The notes below the pieces were generated by a model, which worked only from the letters and a program-made list of their open reading frames with translations, searched no databases and was not told the origin of the DNA. Made by a program: the position numbers and the translations under genes. Shown here in pieces: positions 1-11,099 of a stretch of 64,000 bases of DNA. The stretch comes from Aegilops tauschii subsp. strangulata. Taxonomy: Eukaryota; Streptophyta; Magnoliopsida; Poales; Poaceae. The DNA lies in NCBI RefSeq assembly GCF_002575655.3, contig NC_053040.3:152707148-152771147 (forward strand). The letters are read 5' to 3'. The number at the start of each line of letters is the position of its first letter. The stretch's first letter is position 1.

Positions 1-435
1 TCGTGGGTGCCCTCCTCGTGGTAGTGGTCGGTGAGATCTGACTTGGCAATTGAGGATCCCAAGCCGCCGCCGTAGAACGTGTCCTTCAGAAGTGACAAAA
101 TGGGCTCGATGGCGTATAAAGCTCGCAAATCTTGACCGCTTGGCGGAGGAGATCAGCGGCAGGGCCATCGAAGAGATCGACGGTGGTTGAACCAGAGGGG
201 TTGGGGATGGACCACTTAACTTGTGACATGGCCCGGTGAAGCCGTCGGTGTGGACGAGCTTGATGTCGTAGCCAGCTTTCCCGAGATACAGTAATACGCT
301 AGCCCGCTGACATGAAGCCTTCGGCATGGCAACATAGTCAACGTCTTCACCGGCTTCCACGGTGACGTGTTGCTCCGGGATCGACAGGTCGGGGCGAACG
401 GCGGTCACCTCGCCAACGTCCGCCGGAGAGGCCAT
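1..435 (-). pseudogene. Frameshifted 5' fragment of an unrecognised ORF
   Basis: On the minus strand an ATG at 435 opens a frame (MASPADVGEVTAVRP...) that reads like a real protein for about 70 codons. The protein-like signal then moves to a second frame (around ...VKWSIPNPSGSTTVDLF) and near position 100 to a third (LLKDTFYGGGLGSS). Two frameshifts are therefore the simplest reading, or an unannotated intron for one of them. The fragment runs off the window edge. I do not recognise the family. It sits in CACTA-A like the other small minus-strand ORFs of these elements. Confidence 0.35.
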
Positions 436-739
436 GATAAACCTCTTCTTGGCCGAACGCTCGCCGGGCTCCCCGGGACACGTGGTCGAGCTTAGGCTGC
501 GACATTCTGGAGCAGGGGATGTGGATCTGGCGGGGAGGGACACCGCATGCCTCATCTAAAAACTCAAGGGAGTGGGTCGACGGTATGGGAATCGCTGGAT
601 AACCTGAACTTTATTATCTAAGTTAGGAGGAACGGCCAGACCTGCAGGGTTGGCGGCGGCGCCGGCGGCAGCTGTGAGCTTGGGCTCGAAGGGGGAGGGG
701 GCAGGTGGGGGACTGTGGAGGGGGGGTGTTTGAGGATAC

Positions 740-895
740 GCCGTGGCTACTAAATTTTTTAGTAATGGTGGGTGGAGATGGTGGTGGACGAGGGAGGGCG
801 ACAGTTCAAATGCCTCGGCTGCTAAAATTTTACTATAAGGTGAGTGCTGGAGGAGTGTGGGCAACGGTTGAAGTATGGCGGCTACTAAAATTTGG
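740..895. repeat. Short degenerate direct repeats (GGCTRCTAAA)
   Basis: GGCTACTAAA-like motifs followed by a T-rich stretch occur at about 744, 817 and 879, that is every 62-73 bp, separated by purine-rich sequence. The surrounding 436-930 interval has no convincing gene; the minus-strand open frame across it is proline-rich low complexity. Confidence 0.45.
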
Positions 896-1093
896 GTAAA
901 GGAATTGATGCGGGGCGGGAGTGCCCAAGATCGCGCACGGTCCAATAACAATATGCGTGTATGATAATAAGGAAAAGTGGCGCGGGAACGCTCAAGGCGG
1001 GTAGTTTGTTTTTTATATTTCTAGCTAGCTGGTCTATCGCACACGGTTCGTCCTGATTTCCAAATAAACTTACCCGCCTTTACCTTCCACAGG

Positions 1094-1360
1094 TGGTGAT
1101 TTTACAGCGCACTTGCATCGCACACGGTTAAGCCAGTACCTCCACCCTTTGCTCGCGCTTGCGTGGTCGTGGTGATTTCAGCGCACTTGCATCGGACACG
1201 GTTGAGCCAGTACCTCCACCCTTTGCTCGCGCTTGTGCGGTCATGGTGATTTTAGCTCACTTGCATCGCACACGGTTTAGCCAGTACCTCCACCTTAATT
1301 TGCTCGTGGTTGCGCGGTCGTGGTGATTCACATCGCACTTGTATCGCACATGGTTTAGAT
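1094..1360. repeat. 74-bp tandem repeat of CACTA subterminal type
   Basis: Four copies of a unit begin near 1107, 1181, 1255 and 1331 (period 74-76 bp). Each has 'GCACTTGCATCGCACACGGT' or a close variant, followed by 'AGCCAGTACCTCCACC' and a 'GCTCGCG' stretch. Additional CGCACACGG motifs lie at about 935 and 1035. The motif is the same one that fills the right subterminal region at 8380-9006, so this may be an internal subterminal-like region of CACTA-A or the remnant of another end. Confidence 0.7.
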
Positions 1361-1429
1361 ATTATACCCCGTGTCCGTTGAGGATCATCAGAGTCTTTGC
1401 AGCAAAAAATAACGTTAGGGAGGGTCAAA

Positions 1430-2470
1430 AGATAGCCACACTAGCATGTGGCCCAAATATATATGAGTGAAAAGGGTGGTATGTGATGTTCAAAATTCCA
1501 ATGCACAATTTTGACCCCGTGGGCCCACAGTTGGGCACGTCATTGAAGATTGATGAGAGGGGCCAGAAGTCAAGAACCACCTGGAAGTAGCCAAATATAT
1601 GTACAAATATTGGGGATGTTTAAAACTTTAAATACACAATGCATAACTTTGGTGGCACCTGCCTCGCAAACCCGAAAGCACCCTAACAACCACCTTGCTA
1701 GGATATATATAATGACATAATGTCGTACCTAGCTAGGATGCTTGGCCCACCACCTCCCACTTCGTCTCAGCGGGGCGGATGCACGTAATGATCGATAATT
1801 TGGTCATACATGCATGTCGCCATGACCTACAATAAGACGGACAAATGAATCTTTCGTTTGGTCAAATGACAGTTGTTATTGTCGATAAACCGCTTGGGCC
1901 AATAGATTGAACCATCATAAATATCGCACGAGAGGGACCACAAAACCAGTACCTCTTGCATGCGGCCCAAAATGATGTACATTGGGAAGGGGTGATGTGT
2001 GATTTCAATATAGAATAATGTACAATTTTGATGTGGTGCCTACCTCTCGATACAGACAACAACCATGAAGGCAAGGTAGTTAAGGACGAGATACATACGC
2101 AGGGTTTGATGTAGGTCGAACCCAGCAATCCGAGCATCTGGGAGGGAATCCTGACAACGCATGAGCTCGAGCTTTGGTTGACCGACATTTGACGGTGACC
2201 GGCCCTAACGTGAACTAGGAGGAATCCAATCAAGTCCAACACATACCCCTCATTATCGGTCAAAGGGATGATATATATACACTTGGGTAGCCCACAGATA
2301 TCCGTGTCGTCACAAAAAACCACACAAGGGAGACGTGGTCGATCAGAAGACCCCATATACACTGCATGCGGCCCGAAAATATGTATGGGTATGATGGTGT
2401 ATGATGTGTTTAAATCCCGAATGCACAACTTCGATGGGCCACGGCAAGTACATTACAAACCGAACACCGT
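1430..2470. repeat. Diverged long direct repeats, no gene
   Basis: The motif 'CATGYGGCCCRAAAATAT' followed by a GTATGTGATGTTCAAA-like stretch and 'AATGCACAATTTTGA' recurs at about 1443, 1957 and 2364, with a weaker copy near 1580. Copies are heavily diverged. Open frames here are short and mutually overlapping and are not supported as genes. Confidence 0.4.
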
Positions 2471-2531
2471 ACCCGACTCGAAGCCTGGTTCAATACCTAT
2501 GATGTCAGTTTCCCAACTTCGAGGCGGCACC

Positions 2532-2548
2532 GGGGGGGGGGGGGGGGG
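2532..2548 (+). repeat. G17 homopolymer
   Basis: Seventeen consecutive G residues. A second run of 15 G lies at 3253-3267. Both are likely slippage-prone tracts, and their lengths may be affected by sequencing error. Confidence 0.9.
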
Positions 2549-3289
2549 TCGTCCCACGCAGGCGCTCAAACTTTATTTTTTCTAGCATGGGACACATCTA
2601 TATATATCTATACATCTATACACATATATAGTGTGCGAATAACTATGAAAGTTGCTCGTTGGATGAAGCCAATCCGGCGGTACAGAGATGGCAAATCCGA
2701 GCACTACTGGCTGTTGGATATCATCTACATTCCACCAGACTCTGCCACATGTACAATCTAGAAGACTGCATGGTTCAACTTAAGCATAATGCGCAAACCT
2801 CAAAACATAAGCGCTTCTCCTTTGTTCTCTAGAATCTTCCATATCTTAATTGCCCAAACCTTTTTTCTAAATGAATTGTCACTTTTTGTTTTTACCTTTA
2901 CAATGCACAATTACATGAATCTTAAAATAGTTTTTTACAAAACTAATTGATTTTGGATGAGATGAACTATAAGTATTAAACGAACATCTACATCATGCAT
3001 ATCTGGGAGAAGAGGCGGGAAACCGATGAGAGGAGTGGCAAGAAACGGTAGCCTGTTTTGAATGAAAACCTAGTAGAGAAGGAAGTGTGAGCTACACGAC
3101 GCATGCGCACAATGCTTACCCATGTACTGCATGTGATGTCGAAAGGGCTCAGGGTTGCCGTTCGATCTAGGAGCATCCAACGGTGCACACGTACGATCTG
3201 TGGGTTTGGGTTCTGGCCAGTCAGAACGCAGGACTCAGATCGCGCGTGCAGCGGGGGGGGGGGGGGGATATCTTATGGAAACCAACATT

Positions 3290-3625
3290 CGGTGGAAACC
3301 GGTGAAAACCACGAGAAAAAGATGTTTTGAAGTTTCAAAAAAATGCGGGATGTTAACAGGATGATGTTTTATTGGCACACAAAATTTCAAGTTGAAACAC
3401 ATTAAGAGATGTGAGCAATGAAAAAGACAAAATTAGTGTTGAATAGTGCCGAATAGTAATGTCACTATTCAGGGCGGAATTGTCTTTTTCATAGCTCACA
3501 TCTCGTAATGTTTTTCAACTTGAAATTTTGTGTCGCAATAAAACATCACCTTCTTAACATCCCACATTTTTTTAGATTTTTATGAAACTTTAAAATATGG
3601 TTTCCATGAAGTTTTCATTGAATAT
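3290..3625. repeat. Foldback (hairpin) element, MITE-like
   Basis: The left arm (about 3290-3440) and right arm (about 3478-3625) are inverted complements with mismatches and small gaps. Examples are GGGATGTTAACAGGATGATG at 3347 against the complement of CATCACCTTCTTAACATCCC near 3544-3563, and AAATTTCAAGTTGAAACAC against GTTTTTCAACTTGAAATTT. The loop is roughly 40 bp around a CACTATTCAGG sequence. There is no coding potential. No clear target duplication was resolved. Confidence 0.6.
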
Positions 3626-3639
3626 CGGCTTTCGTGAGT

Positions 3640-5795
3640 GAACCGTGTGCTATTTGAAAACATTTCATGAGAAGAATCTTAGTTTTTAAATCCCTGTAAA
3701 TCCAAAACTAAGCTGAAAATCGTGAAACCTGCCATGGTGTCACGACATCGCACTTATATGTCGAGGAATTTTTTTCGTCCATTGTGGCGCAAGTTTTATT
3801 ACAAGCCTCTTACAAACCGGAGCTTCTCTCAAAGAAGCCTCGTGGTTCCGATAGGGAAACGTGTCCCCCTTGTGTGCGAAACGTAATCACTGCCTCTTTT
3901 CACCTTGTATTTCTTCTACGGGCAACATGGAACGACAGGATATCCGTGCTGAAATTCAAACTTATTCCGGGTTCATTTGGCCTTTTTATACACTAATTGA
4001 GTTTCCTAGGCATTTAATGTCCATAATTCAAATCTGAACTACAAATACATGCTCCAGTTCACCAAAATGGCTAGAAAAATTATACATGTGTCCTTGGGTG
4101 CATGTTTAGGTCCCATGCCAGGAATGGGAACGAACTACAACCGTACTGGTGTCATGGCTCGTACTCAAACATTTCGAATCTTGGTTTTTAAGTCCCCATA
4201 AATCCTAAACTCACCAGAAAGTCATCAAAGGTGGCATGGTGTCACGTCCTGGCACATATATGTCGTGGTAAAAACATTGTCCAATTTGGGCCTAGCTTTA
4301 TTACAAAACTCTTACAAAAACTGGAGCTTTTCTCAAAGAAGCCTCGTGGTTCTGATAGGGCAACGTGTTCCCCTTGTGGGCGAAACGTAATCACTGCCTC
4401 TTTTCGCCTTGTATTTTCTTCCACGGGCAACATGGAACCACAGGATATCCATACTGAAATTTAAACTTATTCAGGGTTCGTTTGGCCTTTTTATACACTA
4501 ATTGAGTTGCCTAGGCATTTAATGTCCATAATTCAAATCTGAACTACAAATACATGCTCCAGTTCACCAAAATGGCTAGAAAAATTATACATGTGTCCTT
4601 GGGTGCATGTTTAGGTCTCATGACAAGAATGGGAACGAATTACAACCGTACCGGTGTCCTGGCTCTTCCTCAAACATTCCGACTCTCGGTTTTTAAGTCC
4701 CCATAAATCCTAAACTCACCAGAAAGTCATCAAAGGTGGCAAGGTGTCATGTCATGGCACATATATGTCGTGGTAAAAACATTGCCAATTTGGGCCAAGC
4801 TTTATTACAAATCTCTTACAAACCGGAGCCTGTCGCAAGAACCCTCGTGGTTTCGATAGGGAAATGTGTCCCCTTGTGGGCCAAACAATAATCACTCCCT
4901 CTTTTAGCCTCATATTTTCTTCTACACGCGACACGGAACAACTGGAGATTCGCGCTGAACTTTGAAATTATTCAGGGTTCATTTGACCTTTTTTATTCAT
5001 TAATTGAGTTTTCTAGGCATTTAATGTCCATCATTCAAATCCGAACTACAAATACATGCTCCAGTGCACCAAAATGGCTAGAAAAAACGTACATGTTTCC
5101 TTGGGGTGCATGTTTAGGTCCCATGGAATGAATGGGAACGAATTCAACCATCTCGCCATCCTGGCCTGGCCATAAACATTGTGAATCTCGGTTTTTAAAT
5201 GTCTGTAAATCCAAAACTCACCAGGAAATCATGAAACTTGGCATGGTGTCACTACATGGTATATATAATTTTCCAATTTGGGCGAAGCTATATTATAAGC
5301 CTTTTACAAACCGGAGCCTGTCACAACCCTCGTGGTTCCGGTAGGGAAACATGCCACTCTTGTGGGCGAAACGATAATTGATGCCTCTTCTCGCCTTGAA
5401 CTTTTTTTTCTAAAGGCAACATAGAATAACAGGAGTGTCGGGCTGAAATTTGAAAGTATTCAGGGTTCGTCTGGCCATTGTATATATATTACTAATTACT
5501 AAGTTTTCTATGCATTTAATGTAGTCCATAATTCAAATTTGAACTACAACCACATGCTCCAGTGAAGCAAAATGGGTGGGAAATCGTACATGTGTCATTG
5601 GGTGCATGCTTAGGTCTCGTTTAAGGAATGGGAATGAATTACAAACTTGTCGTCGTCCTGAAACAATGAGAATCTCGGTTTTTAAATCCCAGTAAATTAA
5701 AAAGTCACCCAAAAAGCATGAAACTTGGCATGGTTTCATGACATGGCACATATATGTCGTGGAAAAAAATCGTCCAGTTTGAGAAGAGGCGCACA
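3640..5795 (+). repeat. About 500-bp tandem array in CACTA-A
   Basis: The anchor motif (GCATGGTGTCA followed by CACATATATGTCGTGG) recurs at about 3731, 4233, 4738, 5240 and 5728, giving spacings of 502, 505, 502 and 488 bp. Each unit also contains 'CCTCGTGGTTCCGATAGGGA', a CTGCCTCTTTTC stretch, and 'GCATTTAATGTCCATAATTC'. There are about four full units and a partial fifth. Short open frames within units are repeated by the array and not gene-like. Confidence 0.9.
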
Positions 5796-5914
5796 CATTA
5801 GTAGCCAACGAAGTCCTTTTTGAAACAAAAAGCTGACACGTTAATATCGCAAACGGTTGTATTATATTTACCGTGTTGAAATTTAACCATACTCGGTGGC
5901 GTACGTGCAGTTGT

Positions 5915-6090
5915 TTGATTAGACGGGACGAGCGCGAGAAGTCCGCCGTGCATGTTCGACGGGATGCGTGCGAGTAGTCCTCCACGCAGGCTAGATGGGA
6001 CGCATGCATCATGTCCACCTCGCAGGCTCGATGGGACACGTGCAAGCAGCAAGGCCGCCCATGCTCACCGGGAAGCAAGCTCTTTGACCT
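5915..6090 (+). repeat. 36-bp minisatellite in CACTA-A
   Basis: Four to five degenerate units of roughly 35-37 bp, each of the form GATGGGACGCGTGCAAG followed by a short variable stretch and CGCAGGCT. The array ends in CACCGGGAAGCAAGCTCTTT. A matching array with the same end sequence lies in CACTA-B at 20375-20505. Confidence 0.75.
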
Positions 6091-6432
6091 CCATGCACCA
6101 GTCGCCGCCCGCCTCGCTCACAACTTCTCCATTAATGGGTTAATTAAAGCACCTGGACGGAGGGTGTTTGCTTGTGATCACATGGCAGCATTTGCTTTGT
6201 TCGTGTTTTCAACTAGTATTCGGCCCTAATTTAAATTGCCACATAGGGCAATGGATAATACGACCACAAATAAAATGGCAACGGATAATACGATGACAAA
6301 TTTACAATGATGCACATAATAATTGTCTTACATATTCCAGATAATTTAAAATGCCACATGCGGCAAAGCCCGGAAGACACGGGGGCAAGAGAAGAAGGAA
6401 ATTGCAGACAACGATCTGGGTCGCTACTGTCT

Positions 6433-7035
6433 CTACTCGTCGATGGATCGCCGGGCAGCGAAATCCTCCAGCTCCTTCTCCAATTCCTCACGACTTTGCT
6501 TGAAAGAAGCCACGGATTCCTCCACCTCCTGCTCACGCTCGATCCGGAGCTTCCTCAAGCCACCCATCAGTTCCTCGATGACCGCTTTCAGCATCATCTC
6601 CAAGGCACTGCTCTGCTCATGCAACATCTTCCAGCCGGCGGCCTCCTCCTCCTTCTCGGCGACCAACTTGAGGAGCTTCACATTGTCATCCGTGAGTTGC
6701 TCGACGAGGCCGGTCGCCTTATCAACCGAGGCATCGCTGATCTTAAGCAGCTTCATCAAGCCGTCGACCAGCTCCTACTGCATAGTGACGCCAGCTAGAA
6801 TGTCATCGTCGCCGGCGAAGGACTTCAGGAACGCCGGCTCGTCGCGATGGCCGACGCCACGAATGCGCTTGTGAGAGCCCTCGCGTGCCCATGAGAGCTC
6901 GTTCGAGGGCTCCGCGGCACGCCGGGACATCTCTGATGCGGCTGCGGCTTCGCGGCGGGACCTCTCTACTGCTTCCGCGGCCTTGGTCTTTGCTGCCTGG
7001 TTATATGTCCACCCTAAACTCCTCCTACCGGTCAT
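6433..7035 (-). pseudogene. Coiled-coil protein of CACTA-A, one in-frame stop
   Basis: The minus-strand frame opens with an ATG at 7035 and ends with a stop at 6433-6435, about 200 codons, broken only by a TAG at 6775-6777 (codon 87). Both halves are in the same frame, so this is a point mutation rather than a frameshift. The N-terminal half is rich in Ala, Arg and Glu. The C-terminal half (about residues 100-190) is a Glu/Lys/Leu-rich heptad-like stretch (ELEKELEDFAARRS near the end) that should form a coiled coil. No enzyme motif is visible and I do not recognise a family. A TATA box lies 80 bp upstream. It could be a recently silenced accessory gene of the transposon or a captured host gene fragment. 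Confidence 0.55.
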
Positions 7036-7112
7036 GGCGGAACGACTTGATAGAGAAAACCAGTTTTATGGGTGATGAGGAGAGGAACTGTGAAGTAATT
7101 TTCGAGTGGGTA

Positions 7113-7122
7113 GTTTTTATAG
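7113..7122 (-). promoter_or_regulatory. TATA box for the coiled-coil ORF
   Basis: On the minus strand the sequence reads CTATAAAAAC, about 80 bp upstream of the ATG at 7035. This is a normal plant distance allowing a start site about 30 bp downstream and a roughly 50-nt leader. A nearly identical box precedes the CACTA-B ORF at 21946. Confidence 0.5.
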
Positions 7123-7477
7123 CCCGGTGCTAAGTGTGAACACATATTAGGTTGATAGGTGTGAATAGATTTGCAATTACTTATTGTGTTGTAATCAACA
7201 ATGTGACGAGAAACAAGGTCAAAATTTATTGATGGCAGAAGGTTGACCACGTGGTTGCTCGCCGTTGAGGCGGCCGCGGCGCGCTCCGCTCTGGCATCCC
7301 TGCGCGCGCTCGGCTCGCCATTGAGGCAAAGTTACAATGGCAACTGTTAATAATTCTTAATAATTGTCTTACATATGCATACAATTATAATAAAATATAA
7401 GCTAAAAGGCTGAGCTGGCGGCCTTCCGATGATGGTCTTCTCGGACTCCATGATCAGCATAGCACCCTTGCGGCCGT

Positions 7478-8136
7478 TCACTCCGAGTGTCCCAACCCGC
7501 CTCCGCCTATGGGGCTGCTGGCGCTGGGAGGCTCTTGGGGTTGCTGGGCCCCTTCCAGAAGAGCTTGAGAGCGTGCAATTGCGCGCATGACAACTCCGCG
7601 GAACCGCTCCATTTCCATGTCTCTGGCCTGGTAGCAAATTCCGTCGATCACCTGTATCCTAAAGATATCACGTTGGCGATGTTCTACTTCGTCAGGGACG
7701 TCAGCTCCGCCAAGGATGCGCTCAAGCCTGGCCACCACATCATCGGGATCGAGGTTGACACGGCCGCCGCGGGCAATGATGAAGCCGTGGCTGCCTTTAT
7801 CTTGACTGAATCACAGAGGTCCTCTGCCCATTCCTTGCAGGGCATCAGTCTCTCGATGAGCACTGGTGACGGCGGCTCTTCGGGTGGGTCGTCGATCATG
7901 CCGCCGAGCTGCTCTGGATCTTTTGCACGGTGGATGGCAAACTGCTCATCACACCTCCTCTGCAATATGTCGATTGTGCTCCCAAGGACTATGACGCCGA
8001 TATCGCTGCCGATGGGCCATGGTGCCTGCACCGGCCGATGAAGCTCTTGCTCCCCGACCTGCTCCGGCTCATTCTCCTCGCCGAAGATGTAACGCAGGTA
8101 TGCGACGACGTCGAAGCTTTGGTCGTTGCCTGGCAT
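7478..8136 (-). pseudogene. Unrecognised ORF of CACTA-A with a frameshift
   Basis: The minus-strand frame from the ATG at 8136 reads about 110 codons of protein-like sequence (acidic, with DILQRRCDEQFAIHR and IDDPPEEPPSPVLIER). Near 7800 the plausible protein continues in another frame (SHGFIIARGGRVNLDPDDVV...ARLERILGG) to a stop at 7478. A single-base indel around 7790-7830 explains this. The predicted product would be about 215 residues and helical. No catalytic motif was recognised. A TATA-like sequence precedes it at 8210-8220. Confidence 0.5.
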
Positions 8137-8209
8137 GCTTGGAATAAGTAATGGTAGATGGGTGAGGACTAGATCTTCGCAGAGTGTCGCGGCGGTGCGT
8201 TGCCGCCTG

Positions 8210-8220
8210 GGTTATATGCA
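8210..8220 (-). promoter_or_regulatory. TATA-like box for the ORF starting at 8136
   Basis: The minus strand reads TGCATATAACC, 75-85 bp upstream of the ATG. The spacing is the same as for the two neighbouring CACTA ORFs, which supports it. Confidence 0.35.
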
Positions 8221-8379
8221 GCAAGCCGTTAGCTGGTGGCGGGAAACCGGTGAGGGAATAGGCGTGGATTTTACAATTCATCCATGTGGAGCGCGGGAAG
8301 ACTAAGTGGAGCACACACACAACCTGAATACCGTATCCGGTGCCACGTGTTATTTTTCACACAAGTGTTAACATAAGGA

Positions 8380-9006
8380 AACGTATGTGTAACTTACTAA
8401 TCATCGCACACGAACACGAGTACTCGCAGACGCATCCTGTGCGATATTCCTAGCCACCGCAAGCAACTAGTTTGCATTTTTCGAAGTTTTTTTACACACA
8501 GAATCGCACACGAACTAACTGTATTAACCGTCTGTGTTGTAATTTCTCATTGCAAACAGTTCACTGAGTCGGCTGTTTGCCACGTATCACACACATCTTG
8601 TTAAGTTGAACCATTTCTGTTGCGTTCGCTAATCGAAAACAGTTCGTCCGAGTGAACCGTATGCCCTATATCACACACACCTTGATGTGGCAAACCATTT
8701 ATGTTGCACTCCCTAATAGCAAATGGTTCATCGGAGCAAACTTTATGCCGTGTATCGCACACACATTGATATGGCTGCCCGTTTCTGTTGTTCTGCCTCA
8801 TCGCAAATAGTTCGAACGGGTTAACCGTGTGGCCTGAATCGCACATGCAACTAAATTCTGAACCGTGTTTGATGCATCCTCCATCGCAAATGTTTTGCAC
8901 CTTTTTGACAGTTTTTTACACCACCGTTTGCGATTATGGCATCGCACAGAGTTTCATCGAAGGGTCTCTGATCGTAGTGTCGCGTTAGCAGCATCCTGCA
9001 GTAGTG
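8380..9006 (-). repeat. CACTA-A right subterminal region and terminal inverted repeat
   Basis: At least eight copies of TCGCACAC or TCGCAAA followed by AACCGT/GTTCRNC motifs are spaced 40-80 bp apart. The final 16 bp (8991-9006) are the terminal inverted repeat in reverse orientation. The last about 130 bp match CACTA-B 24045-24185 closely, including CATCGAAGGGTCTCTGATCG or its variant. Confidence 0.8.
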
Positions 9007-9029
9007 GTATACAATAACAGAATGCACCC

Positions 9030-9400
9030 ACAACTATTGAACATCGCATTGCAGAATTGAACAAAACAGTTAACTAAACACCACAACACAAATGAACCAA
9101 ACGTTAACTGAGCACCACATTGCACAATGTATAACCAAACCAAGCATGCTTGACAACTTGGAAATATAGCAATTGTATTCGTTTCTCATGTATTTTGTAA
9201 AGATAAATTCGATTTATTTCTCACATGGAAGACAATACAAAATTGCAGCCTGAAGAATTGAACATCCCATTTGCATAATTGAACCAAACAGTTAACTGAA
9301 GATGACAACTAATTAACAAAACAGTTAATAAGTGAGCACCACACTACACGACATATAGAACATATACACTAGAGCAACAGATTGCATGGTAAAATTAGAT
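9030..9400 (+). repeat. Degenerate short repeats, no gene
   Basis: Four copies of an AT-rich unit of the form TGAACAAAACAGTTAACT followed by GAGCACCACA-like sequence occur between about 9055 and 9350. Nothing coding was seen in 9007-9480. Confidence 0.5.
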
Positions 9401-9481
9401 AGCACAATTCACAAGAATTTGTGAAGGAAAGGCAGGAGCAGCACACGCAACGGGTAAACCGAGCATGCTTAACCAGCGTAG

Positions 9482-9703
9482 CTAGCAAATGGCAAGGTGC
9501 TCCTCCAAGATCTGGGGGTCGACACGAATGGCAGCCATCGCGACCTCATCCGCGCGTGCGGCCGCGATTTGCTTCTCCGCTGCCAAATGCTCCTTGAGAT
9601 CCTGGCTATACTGCGTGCACCATGGCTTAGGGCGGCCCTTATTTGGAGGAGGGGTCGGTGATTTGGGTGGAAGGTGTCGCGCTCGCGCCGGCGGTCGGGG
9701 CAT
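9482..9703 (-). CDS. Small ORF of CACTA-B, possibly the second exon of a spliced gene
   Basis: The minus-strand frame from the ATG at 9703 to the stop at 9482 encodes 73 residues. The first 20 or so are Pro/Arg-rich and may be non-coding. From about residue 22 (GRPKPWCTQYSQDLKEHLAA) the sequence is protein-like and helical, rich in Ala, Glu and Ile. Upstream at about 9896-9906 there is a TATA box and a leader with a CAGGCAG|GTAATCC donor-like site near 9750, so the start could lie in an upstream exon. The function is unknown. Confidence 0.4.
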   Translation of the reverse strand: MPRPPARARHLPPKSPTPPPNKGRPKPWCTQYSQDLKEHLAAEKQIAAARADEVAMAAIRVDPQILEEHLAIC

Positions 9704-9895
9704 GTGGGATGTGGAAGGAGGAGGAGGATGGGGGTCGGGTGTGGATTACCTGCCTGGATAGATGAAGCTGAGCAGCGTGAAGGAGGGTCGCCGACGAGGA
9801 GGCGGCGGTGCTGCAAGCAAGGAGTGAAGGTTTCAACTTGGAAAGGAAGGCGGAAACATGGGAAATGTGTCTTTTGGTGGGGGAGGGGGCGGGGA

Positions 9896-9906
9896 GGTAT
9901 ATATTT
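9896..9906 (-). promoter_or_regulatory. TATA box upstream of the 9703 ORF
   Basis: The minus strand reads AAATATATACC followed by TCCCCGCCCC. It lies about 190 bp upstream of the ATG, a gap that could hold a leader and a small intron. Confidence 0.4.
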
Positions 9907-10253
9907 CCGCGGAAGCCAAAAATTTGGAATCGCTTTAGCGAAAAAACTGGCGCGCAAAGTGTCATCAGACACGGTCCCTTATTCAGAACTGTGTACGATA
10001 TGTGAACATCACAAACGATTCAGATAGCTTAACCCGTGTGTGTTGAGTTTGAACATAAAAAATTTTGGTTCGGATTTCCCTAGTAACAGTGGTCATCCAC
10101 GTCATTGCATAATTTGGGTACACAAAGGAGACTACAGCACACCCACACTACTTAATCGAGCAAGTTTAGCAATTAAACAGAGCTAGCTGACCTAAACATT
10201 ACTCTAACAAATTAAAGACTGGCGCTCTTAATTAAACAAAACAAAGAGTACTA

Positions 10254-10775
10254 CTACGGCTGGTGCTCGTCGATCTTCGCCGCCGCCTCCATGTCCAGCT
10301 CGCGCATGTCGGTCTCCTGGGGAAGGGGCTCCGTGGCATCCATCACAGGATACTCGGCAAGCATCTCGCCATCCGCATCCGCCATCTCTTTGCAAAAGGC
10401 CGCCACGAGCTGGGCGTGGGCGGACGCGATCTGGGCTTGGATGGGCTCCGTCGTCGCAAGGTATACGGCGGAGGAACGGACGGCTGCTCGAACGCTCTCG
10501 GCGATTGCCAGCTCTTCGGCCGTGGGTTACCGACCGTTGTCGGAGAAGCTTCGTTCGATTTGTGCGGTGACCACTAGGAGCTGGGCGTGGGCGGCCTCCA
10601 TCAGGGCTAAGGCCGCCGCAGTGGAACGGATAGCTGCTGTGCCGCTCTCGCCAGATGTTATCCCCGAGCCAGATGTTGCTGCCGCCACCTAAGAAGCAAC
10701 AACGGCCGTTTGGGCTGACATGGCCGCCCGGTCGTAGATTGCGGCCGCGCTCATGCACCTTGTTAGCACGCGCAT
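10254..10775 (-). pseudogene. Alanine-rich ORF of CACTA-B with two in-frame stops
   Basis: One minus-strand frame of 174 codons runs from an ATG at 10775 to a TAG at 10254-10256. It is broken by a TAG near 10690 and a TAA near 10525 without change of frame. The predicted product is Ala/Glu/Met-rich, highly helical, and contains two related segments (ALMEAAHAQLLVVTAQIE and QAQIASAHAQLVAAFCKEM), which suggests an internal duplication. There is no recognisable catalytic motif. It probably belongs to the same class of small helical accessory proteins as the other CACTA ORFs. Confidence 0.45.
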
Positions 10776-11099
10776 GGCGGCTGCGGACGCGCTCTCGCCG
10801 GAGTGAGCCACCGAAGTTGCCTATTTGGGGAGCGAGCTAGTGTGCTTGAGACGCCGGTTGTGGACTGTAGCCGATGCACCTTCTCGCGTAAGCCATAGGC
10901 GTACTATACACCGACGATGCTCCAGGATATTTTGTGCTGCATCTCACACGGTTGGTGATAATCAACTGTGTAAGATCTACTTGATTTTTCATCTTGATTT
11001 GAATTACATAATGGGGTCACAGCGGCAATGGACGGTGTTTGAATTGCTAGAACTTTTATCTGGATTGAACATGCAACTATATGTGTGTCGTAAAAGAAT

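Larger units (their letters stand above)
1..9006. mobile_element. CACTA-A: non-autonomous CACTA DNA transposon (right part)
   Basis: The right terminus is seen at 8991-9006, where the plus strand reads GCATCCTGCAGTAGTG, the reverse complement of a CACTACTGCAGGATGC terminal inverted repeat. A cluster of subterminal CGCACAC/AACCGT motifs lies before it, as is usual for Triticeae CACTA elements. The matching left terminus was not found, so the start given is the window edge. Inside are tandem arrays (about 500 bp and about 36 bp units) and small minus-strand ORFs, but no transposase, so the element is presumably mobilised in trans. The right end and array order match CACTA-B (ending 24185), so the two are members of one scaffold family. 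Confidence 0.7.

Noticed and set aside
2700..2715. CACTACTGGCTG as a left CACTA terminus
   Set aside because: Only the first seven to eight bases agree with the terminal repeat CACTACTGCAGGATGC, and no subterminal motifs follow.
5533..6078. 181-codon minus-strand frame over the end of the 500-bp array and the minisatellite
   Set aside because: It spans tandem repeats and its peptide repeats (ASHLAC, ASRRTC) mirror the minisatellite.
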